Of a stretch of DNA of 64,000 bases, positions 45,269 through 56,387 are shown in pieces. The stretch is from Microdochium bolleyi (Eukaryota; Ascomycota; Sordariomycetes; Xylariales; Microdochiaceae), in contig KQ964277.1 of the NCBI GenBank assembly GCA_001566295.1, positions 1 to 64,000 of the forward strand, in the 5' to 3' direction. The translations under genes were made by a program, and so were the position numbers. Position 1 is the stretch's first letter. Every line of letters starts with the position of its first letter. Under the pieces are notes generated by a model. It ran no database searches, was not told the DNA's origin, and worked only from the letters and a program-made list of their open reading frames with translations.

Positions 45269-46159
45269 ATGACGCTCAGCACATGGCTCCAGGGCATCAA
45301 TGGTGGCTCAAAAAGCCCTCCGAGTCGAAGAGGAATACAACGTATCAATCCCTACCAAATCGCCCTGACAGTGTTCCTGCTGCCGGGCTTCGCCATCGCC
45401 AAAGACGCCACATCAACCAAGAACCAACTCTCGACACCGTTCACGGATCAGACTACGGGCCTCAAAATGGAGCGCTTCTTCGGCGTCCGTACGACCTTCA
45501 GCTTCGCCTTTGCGCTCTCGCAGACACCACCCGCTGCCGGCACGGCCGGCTCCTTCATCGGCCAGATGACATTCCCACTGACCCGCGGCCAGGGCTGGGG
45601 GGCGCTCGGTCTGACAGGGGACATGGAGGGCAACTTCATCCTGGCCGCCTGGCCCGATGGCAAGGGCGGCGTGATGGCTTCCTTCCGGCAGGCGACCGAC
45701 GAGGACAACCCGCCTGAGGTCACCGGTGCATTCTCCGTCAAGCCGATCCCTGGCGCAGACGGCAGCGGCGTGTCCGTCAATCAAACCTCACTGACATATA
45801 CCTTCCTGTGCGAGAAGTGTCTCGACAGTACGCTCGGCCTGGGTCCCGAGGCGATCACAGCAGGGTCAGCTGTCATGGGCTGGGCGCTGTCTGAGCGCCC
45901 ACCAAGCGGCGATCCAAGCAACCCCGCCGCCCAGCTGGGATTCCACGAGCGCGGGTTCGGGCCGTTCACTGCGAGACTGAGAGAAGCACAGACTCCGCAG
46001 TTTGACGCCGTGGCTGCGGCAGTGGCGGGCACGGCGGCTGTCCCAGCGTCGAAGAATGCGAAACTTGCAGTGGCGGGCGCATTCCGGGAAGGAGAAGGGG
46101 ATAGTGGTGATGAGGACAGTGGCGATGAGGGCAATGACAGCGACAGCGATGAGGACTGA
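45269..46159 (+). CDS. Cellobiose-dehydrogenase-type cytochrome (DOMON/iron reductase) domain protein
   Basis: Single-exon frame of 296 residues from ATG 45269. After about 30 polar residues comes a hydrophobic stretch (IALTVFLLPGFAIA) that can act as signal peptide or anchor. The core (about 60-245) fits the CDH-cytochrome domain: GWGALGLTGDMEGNFILAAWPDG, whose Met is the expected haem ligand; the CEKC pair; FMGWALSE-like AVMGWALSERP; and LGFHERGFGPFTARL with the expected His ligand. The last 25 residues are a run of Asp, Glu, Ser and Gly. Such b-type cytochromes pass electrons outside the cell, for instance to lytic polysaccharide monooxygenases. No dehydrogenase or ferric reductase domain follows, so it is a stand-alone cytochrome. 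The long n-region before the hydrophobic stretch means the true start may lie in an unseen upstream exon. Confidence 0.72.
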   Translation: MTLSTWLQGINGGSKSPPSRRGIQRINPYQIALTVFLLPGFAIAKDATSTKNQLSTPFTDQTTGLKMERFFGVRTTFSFAFALSQTPPAAGTAGSFIGQMTFPLTRGQGWGALGLTGDMEGNFILAAWPDGKGGVMASFRQATDEDNPPEVTGAFSVKPIPGADGSGVSVNQTSLTYTFLCEKCLDSTLGLGPEAITAGSAVMGWALSERPPSGDPSNPAAQLGFHERGFGPFTARLREAQTPQFDAVAAAVAGTAAVPASKNAKLAVAGAFREGEGDSGDEDSGDEGNDSDSDED

Positions 46160-46750
46160 AATGTAAATCTGGGCTCAGGCTTGGCGTGTTTGCGATCCAC
46201 GTTCCCTCAGTTCTCATTTTGCATTCGAGCTGGCCATTCTTTTTTGTTGCTTGCGGGTATCATGTATTGCTGTTCAGGTCGGTTTGACAGGCATTTATAT
46301 CTCGTTCCACACTTTGAGCGCCGTCGCTCTTTCCCATGATTCATAAGCATGTATACTATTGAATTGAGTAGGTTCTTAGAGAAGAACCCGCCTTTGCCTT
46401 TGTAAGAAGCATGTGTGGCTCGCCATACCTGATGTCATGTGTAGTACGCTGTTGCATTTCAGCACTCGCACGCCTGAGCGCTGACTGGATCATAGTGCCA
46501 CTGGGAGAGCGAGCCTTGGGAGGTGCAGCGCGAGAAGATTTGATTCAAGTCACAGGCTGTTGGGTCCAACAGCTGCCTCAACGCCATGCACGACAAGACC
46601 TTCCGGCTCAAACTTATCTAGAGCATAGGGTTGATAACATGCTTTTCATTCGTTTTTTCTCTGTTCACAGCAACTCAATGCGCATGCTCCTCGTCATCGA
46701 GTCAACTCCCCTTCAGACGATCTCGGCACCGACCGTCCTTGTTCATTCAC
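46160..46750. other. Convergent intergenic region
   Basis: Between the 3' ends of the cytochrome-domain and M20 genes. No coding frame, RNA gene or repeat recognised. Confidence 0.55.
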
Positions 46751-48265
46751 TCACGCACGCTTCGCCTTGTACTGCTCAAATTCCTTCTTCATCTTCGCAG
46801 CGAATTGGTCGTCAGCTAGCACCCGCCAGCCGGTCGCCGCCATGCCCTTGGCCGTGGCCAGCGTCAACTCGTAGGCCTCGTCGGTGATGGCCGCGGCTGT
46901 GAACTCCTTGGTGTGGTTTGACGCGCCGTTATCCGCCGGGATGCGGTAGACCGGGTGGAACCCGGGGACCAGCTGCGTTACGTTGCCCTGGTCCGTTGAG
47001 TAGGAGCCTGGTTGCGGGACTGCGTCCTCGTTGTCGTGCTCAAAGGGCCGCTGAGGGAGGCCGATGGAGGCCATGAAGTCCGAGTACGCCTTGCAGAGAG
47101 CGCGGTTGGGGACGACCTCGGCGTAGTCGTTCAGTCTGTGGGAGAGGCACAAAGGGAGTCAGCCAACAAACGACATGCCTCATCTGGGGACGGAGGAGCA
47201 AGGAACACTCACGGCTCAAACTCGATCCCACACCCGGTCGCGACCGCCGCGCCCTCGAAACACTTCTCCACCCGCCTCTGCAGCGCCTTGGTCTGGACGA
47301 GCGTCTTGCTCCGCACGTTGTAATCCAGTCGCGCCCGGCTGGGGATCACGTTGGCCTTCTCCCCGCCCTCCATGATGATCCCGTGGATCCGCTCGTAGGG
47401 GAGGATCTGCTGCCGCAGCATGCTGATGCCGTTGTACGCCAGCACGGCCGCGTCGAGCGCGTTGATGCCGTCCTGCGGCGCCGCCGCGGCGTGCGCGGTG
47501 CGGCCCGTGAAGATTGCGCGGAACTTGGCGCTCGCGACCGAGGTGCCGTAGGGGATCCCGTGCGCCCCGCGGTCGGCGGCGTTGTACATCACGCCCGCCG
47601 CCGGGTGCGTCATCATGCAGGCGTCGACGCCCTCGAAGGCGCCCGCGTCGATGAGCTTCACCTTGCCGCCGCCGCCTTCCTCCGCAGGCGTGCCGAGGGC
47701 GCGGACGCGGCCCGGGACGGAGGGGTTCGCGCGGAGCAGGGCGACAGTGGCGAGGAACGCGGCGAGGGAGCCCGTGGCGATGATGTTGTGGCCGCAGGCG
47801 TGGCCAATGCCGGGGAGGGCGTCGTACTCGACGTTGAAGACGACGAGGCGGCCCGGGGAGCCGGCGGTGCTGTTGGAGTACTCGGCCTCGAAGGACGTGT
47901 CGAGGCCGTAGGCGTGCGGGGTCACGCGGACATCTGGCTGTGTGCGGAGGAGAGCGACGATGTTGTCGTGGGCCTTTTCAAGACCCAGGGGCCATGTCAG
48001 ATGCTGTCTCGGCCTCGGATGTGGGTGAGCAGTGGCTAATGCGACTTACCTTGTGCTCTTCGTAACCCAACTCCGGGTTGCTGTGAATCTGGACGGTGTC
48101 AGCCAGACTGTCTATACACTATTCGATCATACACGATGGTGTACTGAACAAGAAAGTAGCTACCTTGTGGTTGATGTCCCGGAGCTCCTTGTCGAGTGAC
48201 GCGAGGAAGGCGTCGAGGACCTGCCTGACGTCATCAGCACTCGGCTGCGCTGTGGTGATGGTCAT
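46751..48265 (-). CDS. M20-family amidohydrolase/peptidase
   Basis: Four exons: 48265-48164, 48088-48050, 47973-47213 and 47135-46751 with introns of 75-77 bp; 428 residues. M20 hallmarks: IHSNPELGYEEHK, the metal-binding YDALPGIGHACGHN, the catalytic-Glu motif GTPAEEGGGGK, the dimerisation-domain start FTGRTAHAAAAPQDGINALD, and STDQGNVTQLVPGFHPVY near the second metal half-site. No signal peptide. These two-metal enzymes hydrolyse N-acyl amino acids or dipeptides (PM20D2/amidohydrolase type). A substrate cannot be read from sequence. The second exon is only 39 bp but keeps the conserved NPELGYEE motif in frame, which supports the model. Confidence 0.92.
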
Positions 48266-48979
48266 GTTGAGTTTGGACGCTTGTCATGCGTCTGCTCTGT
48301 GCTTGTAAGAAGTCAGTGTCAACCACAGCCTTGTGTCTGACGTTTCTGCAGGCTTCCGCTGGCCGAGAAAAGCGTTGGGCGTCGTGAGTATATATGCAAA
48401 TGGGGAGGATTGATCCTTTTGGTGCCCCGCAAACTCAATGGCCCGACTATCCGAGGCCGGGCTCATCATTGGCGGGCTGAGGCGAAAGAGTTTCAGCTGG
48501 GCAGCCCCGCCATGATACGACGGTCCGCATTCGTCAGCTGGCTGAGTCGCACGGCTGTTTCTGTGCATTATCTTGCCTCGAGGCATGACACAGACAAGCA
48601 CAGCTGAGTGTAGGTTTGCTCTTGATCGTGAATCTAATTTTGCTCATCTACAGGCTATAAAGTGCACTCGCTTTTCATTCTGATGCGAGGCGAGGGAGAA
48701 GTCCAATCATTTCATTCAAACAAGGAGATCGTGACGGAGGAAACAAGCGAAGGGATGAAGTCTGGGGGGGCAGTGGAAATGACGGTGGTAGTTCCGCCTG
48801 ATCTTGTGATGGAATGCAGAACATGATTCTAGTGCCTGTCTATCTAAGAGCATTTCAAGGTTCTAAGTTTGCAATATGATGCTCGCTGCTGTATCGCTGC
48901 TCCATGTCGGAAGCGCGGATGATGCTGCCACTATGCGCTGTGCGTGACTGGTGCAAATGCTGACGCTGAAAGAAAGATC
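48266..48979. other. Intergenic region upstream of the M20 gene
   Basis: Holds the M20 promoter and the 3' end of the TmpA-like gene. Nothing else recognised. Confidence 0.5.
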
Positions 48980-50362
48980 TTAAGAATCCCAAATGGGGCC
49001 GAACGCGGGCACACCGAGCTCCTCGAGGTCGAGGACGAGATCGATCGTGAGCTTCGGGTTCGAGATGACAATCACCGCCTCGGCCTCGGCGCGCCTGTAC
49101 ATGTCCAGCACCGTCGGCAGGGTCTTCGGCCTGCCCTGCGTCGAGGTGTTGTGGATCACCGCGTTCTCGCCCATGGCCGTGATGATGGCGCCAATCTCCG
49201 GGCCGTACGTCTCGAGCGGGTCCCGCGTGGACCAGAAGAGTGTGATGTTGGTCTGCCGGGCGAGGATGACGGGCAGGCAGGGCGCGATGCCTGAGCCCGT
49301 GGCGACGAGGACGATGGACTTGAACATGGGCGCGATGGCGAGGACGCCGCGGGTCGGGGTGCGGCGGACCCAGAGCTCGCGGGGCGGGTCGGTGATGAGC
49401 CTGTTGGTCCAGTCGCCGGCGTTGGAGATGATAACTGAGAAGCCCTCCTGCTTGGGGTTGGTGACAGCCGCGAAGGAGTGCCATTCGAGCAAGGGGCGAG
49501 TGGCGAGGCGGATGGTGGTTCCTGGCTGCGGCTGGGCGTAGTCGAAGAAGACGCGGAGAGCGTGCGAGGACAGACGCTCCGAGATGACGCGGATCTTGCG
49601 GCAGTTGGTCCATGTCGAGATGACGGAGCAGGTCGAGATGAAAACAAGCCAGAGGTTGGCGCTGCTGAAAACAGCGACCGCGAGGGAGCGGTTGGGAGGG
49701 TTGGTGATGTAGACCTCGAGGCAGATGAGGGTGAAGAGCAGGGCCAGGGCCGACCAGCCAGCGAGGCGGTGCACGAGCTCAAAGGCGTTGTGCAGCTTGG
49801 CGCGGATCGTCGGGTACGCCATGACACACATGGCGATGAAGAGCGAGTCAAGTAGGTAGATGACGGCGATGTGGGCGTACTGGGCCGGGCTGGGCTGGGA
49901 GAGACGGCAGAACAAGTAGGTCTTCTCCACCGTGAGCAGGATAAACCAAAAGGTGCCGGCGACAGCACAGCCGCTGTGCAGGCCACCGAGGTGATAGATC
50001 TTGCCGGCGCGTCTGCGCAGCCAGAGCGGCGCCGAGCTGGGTAGTGAGGTGAAGATGAAGTAGAGGGCGTTGACGACGTGTTCCTCGCGGATGACGATGG
50101 AGATGGCGAGGTTGATGGAAGCGGCCAACGAGCAGGTGGACTCATTGGGTCGACCATCAAGGGCCCACTGCCACAGGAAGGCGACCATGCCGACAAGGTT
50201 GAGGAAGAAGATGATGGAGAAGAGGATGCGGTACTCGGACGAGATGAAGCGAAGACTTTTGGCAAAGAACGACCTGCTCGGTGCCGCGGACTTCACGACC
50301 GGTGCTGCTGGCTTCTCCAGGGGAATAACCGACATGTTGTCGCTTGTGGGTGCTGTCGACAT
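48980..50362 (-). CDS. TmpA-like transmembrane flavoprotein
   Basis: Single-exon gene of 460 residues from ATG 50362. The N-terminal half has about six membrane segments (RILFSIIFFLNLVGMVAFLW; GTFWFILLTVEKTYLFC; LALLFTLICLEVYI and others) with His residues in HLGGLHSGC and FELVHRLAGW. The C-terminal half looks like a ferredoxin-reductase-type NAD(P)/FAD module: RLATRPLLEWHSFA, VIISNAGDWT, IVLVATGSGIAPCLPVI, and a closing VLDLEELGVPAFGPIWDS. This arrangement fits fungal TmpA and the C-terminus of TmpL, linked in Aspergillus to redox signalling and conidiation. It should sit in the plasma or peroxisomal membrane. I name the family with moderate confidence; a ferric reductase-like activity is the alternative. 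Confidence 0.72.
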   Translation of the reverse strand: MSTAPTSDNMSVIPLEKPAAPVVKSAAPSRSFFAKSLRFISSEYRILFSIIFFLNLVGMVAFLWQWALDGRPNESTCSLAASINLAISIVIREEHVVNALYFIFTSLPSSAPLWLRRRAGKIYHLGGLHSGCAVAGTFWFILLTVEKTYLFCRLSQPSPAQYAHIAVIYLLDSLFIAMCVMAYPTIRAKLHNAFELVHRLAGWSALALLFTLICLEVYITNPPNRSLAVAVFSSANLWLVFISTCSVISTWTNCRKIRVISERLSSHALRVFFDYAQPQPGTTIRLATRPLLEWHSFAAVTNPKQEGFSVIISNAGDWTNRLITDPPRELWVRRTPTRGVLAIAPMFKSIVLVATGSGIAPCLPVILARQTNITLFWSTRDPLETYGPEIGAIITAMGENAVIHNTSTQGRPKTLPTVLDMYRRAEAEAVIVISNPKLTIDLVLDLEELGVPAFGPIWDS

Positions 50363-53300
50363 ATTGAAGGCTGTGACACGCGGCAAAGCGAAACGAAAGT
50401 CAAAGAGGCAAAGGAAGAAGGCCGAGGAAGTGATGAATCTGCTGTTCTAGAATGATGTTGCTGAATATCGAGCCAAAATCACTGGACAAGCCGGGGCCTG
50501 TCTGCCATCTATATATCACGAGATAATGGCCATCTCGGGAGACGACGCCAGGTCTACAAGTGCCCTCATCACGAAGGCCCACCTTGGCAGGTACGTAGTA
50601 GGTGGTGTAGTCAGGCACAGGAGACACGTGTAGTAAGCCACCGCGGGTGAGGCTGTGACGAGGATGGCGTGCGTCGAGCAAACAATACCGGAGCAATCTT
50701 TCTTTAGCCTGCGTCCCAGCCGCACGGGTGAGACTCGGCTGCGCGGTGCAGGTTTTGGGGGCGCACAGCGCAATAAAGCACGCAGCACGACGTACCGGAC
50801 CGTGACGACGTCGTCTAGCAGCAGCCACGGCGACGGATGTCGGGCTGTCTGCAGCAATACCGGTCCAGATGTCCGCCAACTCTGAAGCCGGGTTCTCCGA
50901 ATCGGGGCCAAGCGCCGAGCTAGGCTGAAGTCTAGCACCGCCCTGGCCGGGTGCTAAACGGGCAATGGCGCCGTGTCTCTGATGTTCCGGCGGGGACTGC
51001 TCTCTAGGAGGGGCTGAAGGGGGTTAGGCGAGCAAAGTCAAGTCTCAGGGCGCCCCAGAGCGCCATCCAGTAACGTTGCTTCGCACACTGGAATGTATCG
51101 GAGCTGCCAAGCGGGTCTCTGTCCACAAATGGTACGGCCTTGCCGGTGAGTGCATTGATGACTGTGAGAATGCCACTTGGAGGGGTTGGTTCAGTCTGCA
51201 TGCAGTTTCGCTGCCAGGCTTGTTTGCTGCTCAAGATTGCAGGCTGGCTTTGCCAAATTAAGCAAAGATATTCACGAAGCGAGTTGCGCTGTGGGTAAAG
51301 GACAGCTTCTGGCTGGAGGAACTTACTTCGTGAGTTTACTGCCGTGTCTATAATTATAAGATTGAAGCATGACCAAAGTGAATGCAAGTGTAAGTTTCAT
51401 GATGATTGATACGTCTAGTTGTTGAAATGACCTAGTACCGTGAAAAGATTAGCCGAGCAGGTCAATTTGAGGGCTAGAAACACCATGGAAAGACTCATGA
51501 CCAGGAAGTGACGAGGTCGAAAGGATCTCTGAGTTTCGTCCGGCCAAAAGCAACGTGCAGATGGACCACAGCTGGCAGGTCCATCGCGCAGGCACCATGC
51601 CGGATACTTGCCAGCATGGCAAGTTTGCTTCACAGAGGATGGGATGAGTTGCAGCACTAAGATTGCCAGTATGCAGATAACACTTGTTGCAGGACACGAG
51701 CCGTAATCGGAAGAGGAACTTGTGCAGTTGGATCTCGGGACCCCTGACAAGCATCATCCGGATGGTGGTCGAGGCTCTTCACAGAGCAGACGCTTATTGG
51801 ACCATTTCCCTCCGAAAAAGCATGGCTCTTCACAAGCATCGTTCCCGGCAGGATGCTTAGAAACATGGCATGTGAGTGACGAGCAGGCCTAGACAGTGCC
51901 GAATCAAACGGAAGCGGCTCAGGCTATGATACACAGTTATTCAAACACTGATCTACCAGTACTTGCCTCAGTCTGAATTTGTCTCCAGGGAATGCATCGC
52001 AGCATGCCCGCTCGATCTTGAAAGCACAATAAATGCGTGGATTCTGGGCGGCAGCACAGGATTCGATTAGGGCAAGAAGGTAAACAATTGCCAAGGGACC
52101 TCCGCCATCAAGATCCCTGTGCTGATCGACTCCCAGCACCTTGGTTGGCGGCGTGCGCTGCAGGGTTCAGGGGTGCCCTGGACTTGCGGCTCGGCTCTCT
52201 CATGGAATAGCTCCGACCGCCGTCTTGGACATTCATCCTGGGTGTTTGCCAGAATAGAATGCGCATGGGGAGGAGAGGGGGTAAACACACTGCCATCATG
52301 CCGCGGAGCTGCACACCGCTCGCCGAATCTGCTCTAGTGATGCTAACCGGGTCCCGAATCTGCCACGATCGTGGAGTGAACAGAGCAGCTAGCTGTCCCT
52401 GGAGCTAACTCTGTGCCTGAGAATGCGTACGGATTGCACGACAGACGTGCTTACTACGTCCTTGCGCACGGAAATATCCCCAGCGGCGCGGATTGGGTCC
52501 AAGCGAGCACGGTCACACGCTCGCGCTCGTTCCTGCAGGGTGGACCTATGCCGGCTGCCGTCAAGTCCCAAGAACACCGCCATGCCGACGATAGCACAGC
52601 TCAGGGACAATGCAACAAGATGACGACAACAGTTGTGCTACCAAGGTTATTTTTTAGCACCTGACCACATTACGTGTTGTCCACCGTGCTGTGCGCTACG
52701 CCACCTACGAAAGCAGACACACTTGTGGCTTGAACTCTGCTTCCTCTGTCGCACCCCATGGCCAAACTCTCGGCGCTGCCACGGCGTGAGCGACGCAGCC
52801 AACGCGGCCAATCAAGCCATCACAGAGCCGGCGGCCGCGAGCTACCACCGGATACCAGGCCAGAACTGCGATGGCTGCAACTCTGTGCTACGACTGTGGC
52901 TTGGGCGAGATGCGTGCCCTCTGATGGGACGTCAGGGCTCTTGTCTGCCCTGACGGACGTGATCGTCAGACTGGCGCTAAGCCCTGGCGACTCCGCTGGG
53001 CCACGTGTAACGTCTCACAGTTGCGAATCCGATCATCGTTGGCTCGGCCCGTCAGGCACACGGCGCACACGAGGCGTGGGTCTTTTTTATTCTTGGTTGC
53101 GTGGGAGTTATTTTTGGGCATGACGATCACGAAGTAAGATCTCCTCTAGCCTGACAGTAGCACTACGGTAGTGTCTTGACGGAAAGCTTCGTCTGGCGGT
53201 GTTGTGCATATACGCCTGGCTACTGCACAAACGTGAACCATGAGGAGCGCTGCGCGAATTGAATGCTGTTGCACACGCAGAGTCCCCAAGGCATCTTGGA

Positions 53301-53466
53301 GATTCGTCAACCATCATGGGGACGGCAACTTGTTATCTTTTGGATAATCTCCCACATGTGTGCTCACTGGTGTATTCTCTTAACATTGCGGCCTTCACTA
53401 TGCCCGTGTTGACTCGAGCTTTGCGAGCCATGCCGAAGACTGTGACCACTCACTCTTAACACCGAA
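50363..53466. other. 3.1 kb gene-free stretch
   Basis: The largest gap in the window. Frames of up to about 130 residues occur on both strands, but none shows a domain, signal peptide or splice-supported extension. Composition is mixed. No terminal repeats or RNA genes were recognised. It could hide a lineage-specific gene or decayed mobile DNA. Confidence 0.45.
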
Positions 53467-54540
53467 TCAGTACCTGCTCGCCATCTCGTCGACGTCCACG
53501 AGCCCCGCCTTCTCCCGCGCCCGGAACTGCAGCGCGCGGCACAGACAGTACAGCGTCGTGAGCACGGGCATCGCGACGCCCGCGGCCTCCCCGAGCCGCA
53601 GCGTCTCGCCCAGGATGACCTCGCACTCGATGGCCCTGCCCTTGCGCACGTCCTGCTGCATGCTGGGCAGGATGTGCTCGGTGATGGGCTCTGTCTCGAC
53701 GATCTGGCCGAGCAGCTCGTCGGGCAGCACCACGCCGTGGGCCGCGAGCGCGGCGGCCTGGACCTCGCGCATCGCGGGCAGGATGAGGTGGTCGAGTGCG
53801 TTGTGGGACCGGGGAGGGGCGGTCTTGTCCTCGCGCGCGCACAGGCGCAGGCGGGCCGAGTCGATGTCGGTCAGGGCGGCGATGGGGTTGTAGACGGCGT
53901 TGTAGAGCAGCTTGCGCCAGCGGGTCCAGCGGACATCGGCGTCGTACGTGGCCGTGACCTTGCCCGAGGCCGCGTAGAGCTCGACAAAGTCCCTCGCGGC
54001 TCTCTCCTGGCTCTCGCTGGACAGGCTGTCGTTGGGGAAGTAGCCGACCTTGAGGATGTCCGGGTCGTTGTGCAGGATGTGGCCGTGGGGCTCCTCGATG
54101 ACGCCGATGAGGCTGATGCCCGAGAGCACGACGTTGCGCGGGAAGGCGGCGAGGAGGGGCGTCTCGATGTTGATGCCGTTCTGGATGAGCACGATGACGG
54201 TGTGGCCCGGGGTGACGTAGGGTGTGAGGAGGTCTGCGACGGACGGGCCGACGTCTGGGATGTTCTTGGTGCAGCACACGGCGTAGTCGAAGCGTGTGGT
54301 TACGGTGGCGGCGGCGGCGGAGGAGGCGATGAGGCCGCCGCGGGGTCTCCAGCCTTGGACCGTGCCGTGCTGGCACGAGTCGATGGCGAAGCCGTGCTCG
54401 TTGACGGCGGTGTAGTTTGAGCGCAGCACCATTGCTGTCTCGGCCCGGCCGCCGGCCTCGAGGTTGTATGCCGCGAGGGTGCCGACGCCGCCGCCGCCGA
54501 CGATGGCTATGCGGGCCTTGGGGTCGGTGCTATGTGCCAT
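53467..54540 (-). CDS. Ketopantoate reductase-like (ApbA/PanE) protein
   Basis: Single-exon gene of 357 residues. It opens with a Rossmann dinucleotide motif, IAIVGGGGVGTLAAYNLEAGG, followed by a strand-helix pattern and the NADPH-side VCCTKNIPD. The central VLIQNGINIETPLLAAFP matches the NG motif of the family. The C-terminal helical domain starts WTRWRKLLYNAVYNPIAALT, which contains the conserved Lys and Asn of ketopantoate reductases, and continues with EPITEHILPSMQQDVRKGRAIECEVILGE. The family reduces 2-dehydropantoate to pantoate with NADPH, but fungi hold many paralogues of unknown substrate. Length is normal. Whether this is the pantothenate enzyme or a paralogue cannot be decided here. 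Confidence 0.9.
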   Translation of the reverse strand: MAHSTDPKARIAIVGGGGVGTLAAYNLEAGGRAETAMVLRSNYTAVNEHGFAIDSCQHGTVQGWRPRGGLIASSAAAATVTTRFDYAVCCTKNIPDVGPSVADLLTPYVTPGHTVIVLIQNGINIETPLLAAFPRNVVLSGISLIGVIEEPHGHILHNDPDILKVGYFPNDSLSSESQERAARDFVELYAASGKVTATYDADVRWTRWRKLLYNAVYNPIAALTDIDSARLRLCAREDKTAPPRSHNALDHLILPAMREVQAAALAAHGVVLPDELLGQIVETEPITEHILPSMQQDVRKGRAIECEVILGETLRLGEAAGVAMPVLTTLYCLCRALQFRAREKAGLVDVDEMASRY

Positions 54541-55356
54541 ATCTAGAGGTCGGCCCGTGCCTCAGCTCGGTGGTATCTCCTCGGTAGGGCGAGGGCTCAA
54601 TAGAGAAAGAAGGATCTGTGTCGGAGTTGGTCGCAGGTGGTGTGATAAGGGACGCTCGGGTTCGTCGCGATCGCTGGCGGTGCGGCTGGTCCAACCGAAG
54701 CCTCCGAAAGCGGCAGGAGTCTCAGCAGTTGCCAGCCTTGGGGCCTTGGGGCCTTGGACCTGTGCGGGGCTGGCTCTAGGGGCTGCGTCTCCAAGTGCAA
54801 AGGAAGCGTAAGTGAGGTCTTGGGAGCATGCACGACTTGCTCGTCCGTGAACACAATAGCCACACGCCCTCTTGTTGCATGCACATGGCATCATGGCCGA
54901 CGGCCAGAGACATCAGCCCAGTAATTGGCCCGTCCGTCGAACATTCGACACGTTCCCTCAGCGGGTTCAGCCCTAGCACAGAACATTCCTTCGGGCTTCC
55001 ATGCACTCTGCACTTTCGCCCGAGACACGGCGCTGGCATTCAGCCCCGTGGTCCCGTCCTCTTTGTTCTTGTCTTGGGATGGATCAGGCAGTCGGTATTG
55101 TGATTCGCTTTACAAGTGGGCAGTGCTGAATAACATCACCACCACAGCCCTGGCGCATCGCATTCGTCGTGTTCCTTCCCTCCCCTCTCCCCGAGTCGGG
55201 TGCTACGAACCACAGATGACTCACAGCGCTCCGCGCGAAGACTCCAAATAAGACACTCGTGATGCCTTCGCCACTGCACACACCCAGCCTGTCCCCGAAC
55301 ATCACACCCGAGCACTTATCCACCGCGGACTAGACTGCCGCATTCGACGAGGAACA
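54541..55356. other. Divergent promoter region
   Basis: Lies between the reductase-like and kinase genes, which are transcribed away from each other. No additional gene recognised. Confidence 0.55.
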
Positions 55357-56061
55357 ATGACCCAAGCCCAGCAGGACGCCCTGTTCGACAGGGTCCGCGA
55401 CGCCCTGCGCCGCACCGAATCCGACGCCCGCCCCGTCGTGCTCATGACATGCGGCCTGGCCGGTAAGCTCTGCTCCTCTCCCCTTTCTCACCACCACCAC
55501 CACCACCACCGAGCCATCAACCAAGCCACTCCGAGAAACCTGTCGTCCCCTCTCCCCTTCGCTCAGCCCTGAGTAACCCGTGCCACAGGCTCCGGCAAGT
55601 CGACCCTTGCCAAGACAGTCACCGCCCGCCTGCCGCACTTCACCCGCCTCTCCATCGACGAGATCATCCACGCCCGGCACGGCATCTACGGCGCCGACTA
55701 CCCGGCCGACATGGCCCTGTACCAGGCATACATGGACGAGGCGGGGGCTGTCTACGACGCCGAGTTCGACCGGCTCCTCCTGCGGGAGAGGCGCGACATT
55801 GTGCTCGACCGGTCCTTCTATGCCAAGGAGGACCGGGACGATTTCCGGGCCCGCGTGGAGCAAGGCGGCGGAGGGAGAGTGGTGCTGGTCTTCTTCCGCC
55901 CGACGGACAAAGAGGTCTCGTGGAACAGGATCGTGGATCGGGGGAGGGAGACGAAAGGCGCGAACAATGCGCTGGAGATATCGAGGGAGCTGTTCGAGAT
56001 GTACTGGGCGGGATTCGAGAATCCGGACGGGGAGGGCGAGATTGTCATTGATGTGGTCTGA
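55357..56061 (+). CDS. Small P-loop ATP-dependent kinase
   Basis: Two exons (55357-55462 and 55589-56061; 126 bp intron) give 192 residues. The Walker A motif GLAGSGKST spans the intron, which splits the second Gly codon. A DxD-like Walker B lies in RDIVLDRSFYAKEDRD. The protein resembles the AAA_33/zeta-fold kinases found in fungi as short stand-alone proteins that phosphorylate small molecules. Substrate unknown. The intron contains a (CAC)n tract at 55489-55510 directly on the sense strand. No targeting signal is evident. Confidence 0.85.
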
Positions 56062-56387
56062 CTGGTGTCAGGTGTGGTTTACAGCATTGAGAACGCGGGA
56101 TCGTACGGCCTGACAGAGACGACGTGCACGGAGGAGACCGAATGCAACTATGTGATGGGAAAAGGGTGAGATATGCGAAATAGCCTCCTACGTTCATTGA
56201 CATATCTGCACGTCTGCCTCGATGATATGCGCGAGCACTCGCCAGAGTGCGGCTCCTGGCCGGAGCTTGTGGCTCCCGTGCACGCCATTCGATCGTGCTA
56301 CTGCCCTCTACGCTGACTCGTCGATTTTCTTTGACACAAGATGCCTCGTCCGTGCCTATACCTCAATGAAGACCTCCCACTCTCTCC
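56062..56387. other. Convergent intergenic region
   Basis: Short space between the 3' ends of the kinase and the Dal5-type transporter genes. Nothing recognised. Confidence 0.55.

Noticed and set aside
44950..45717. Plus-strand 255-residue frame overlapping the cytochrome-domain gene
   Set aside because: Different frame from the conserved domain; His/Arg/Pro-rich shadow sequence.
47383..48039. Plus-strand 218-residue frame opposite the M20 gene
   Set aside because: Antisense shadow; Arg/Val/Gly-rich without conserved motif.
53456..54420. Long frames on both strands opposite or offset from the ketopantoate reductase-like gene
   Set aside because: Very high GC keeps several frames open; only the 357-residue frame has family motifs.
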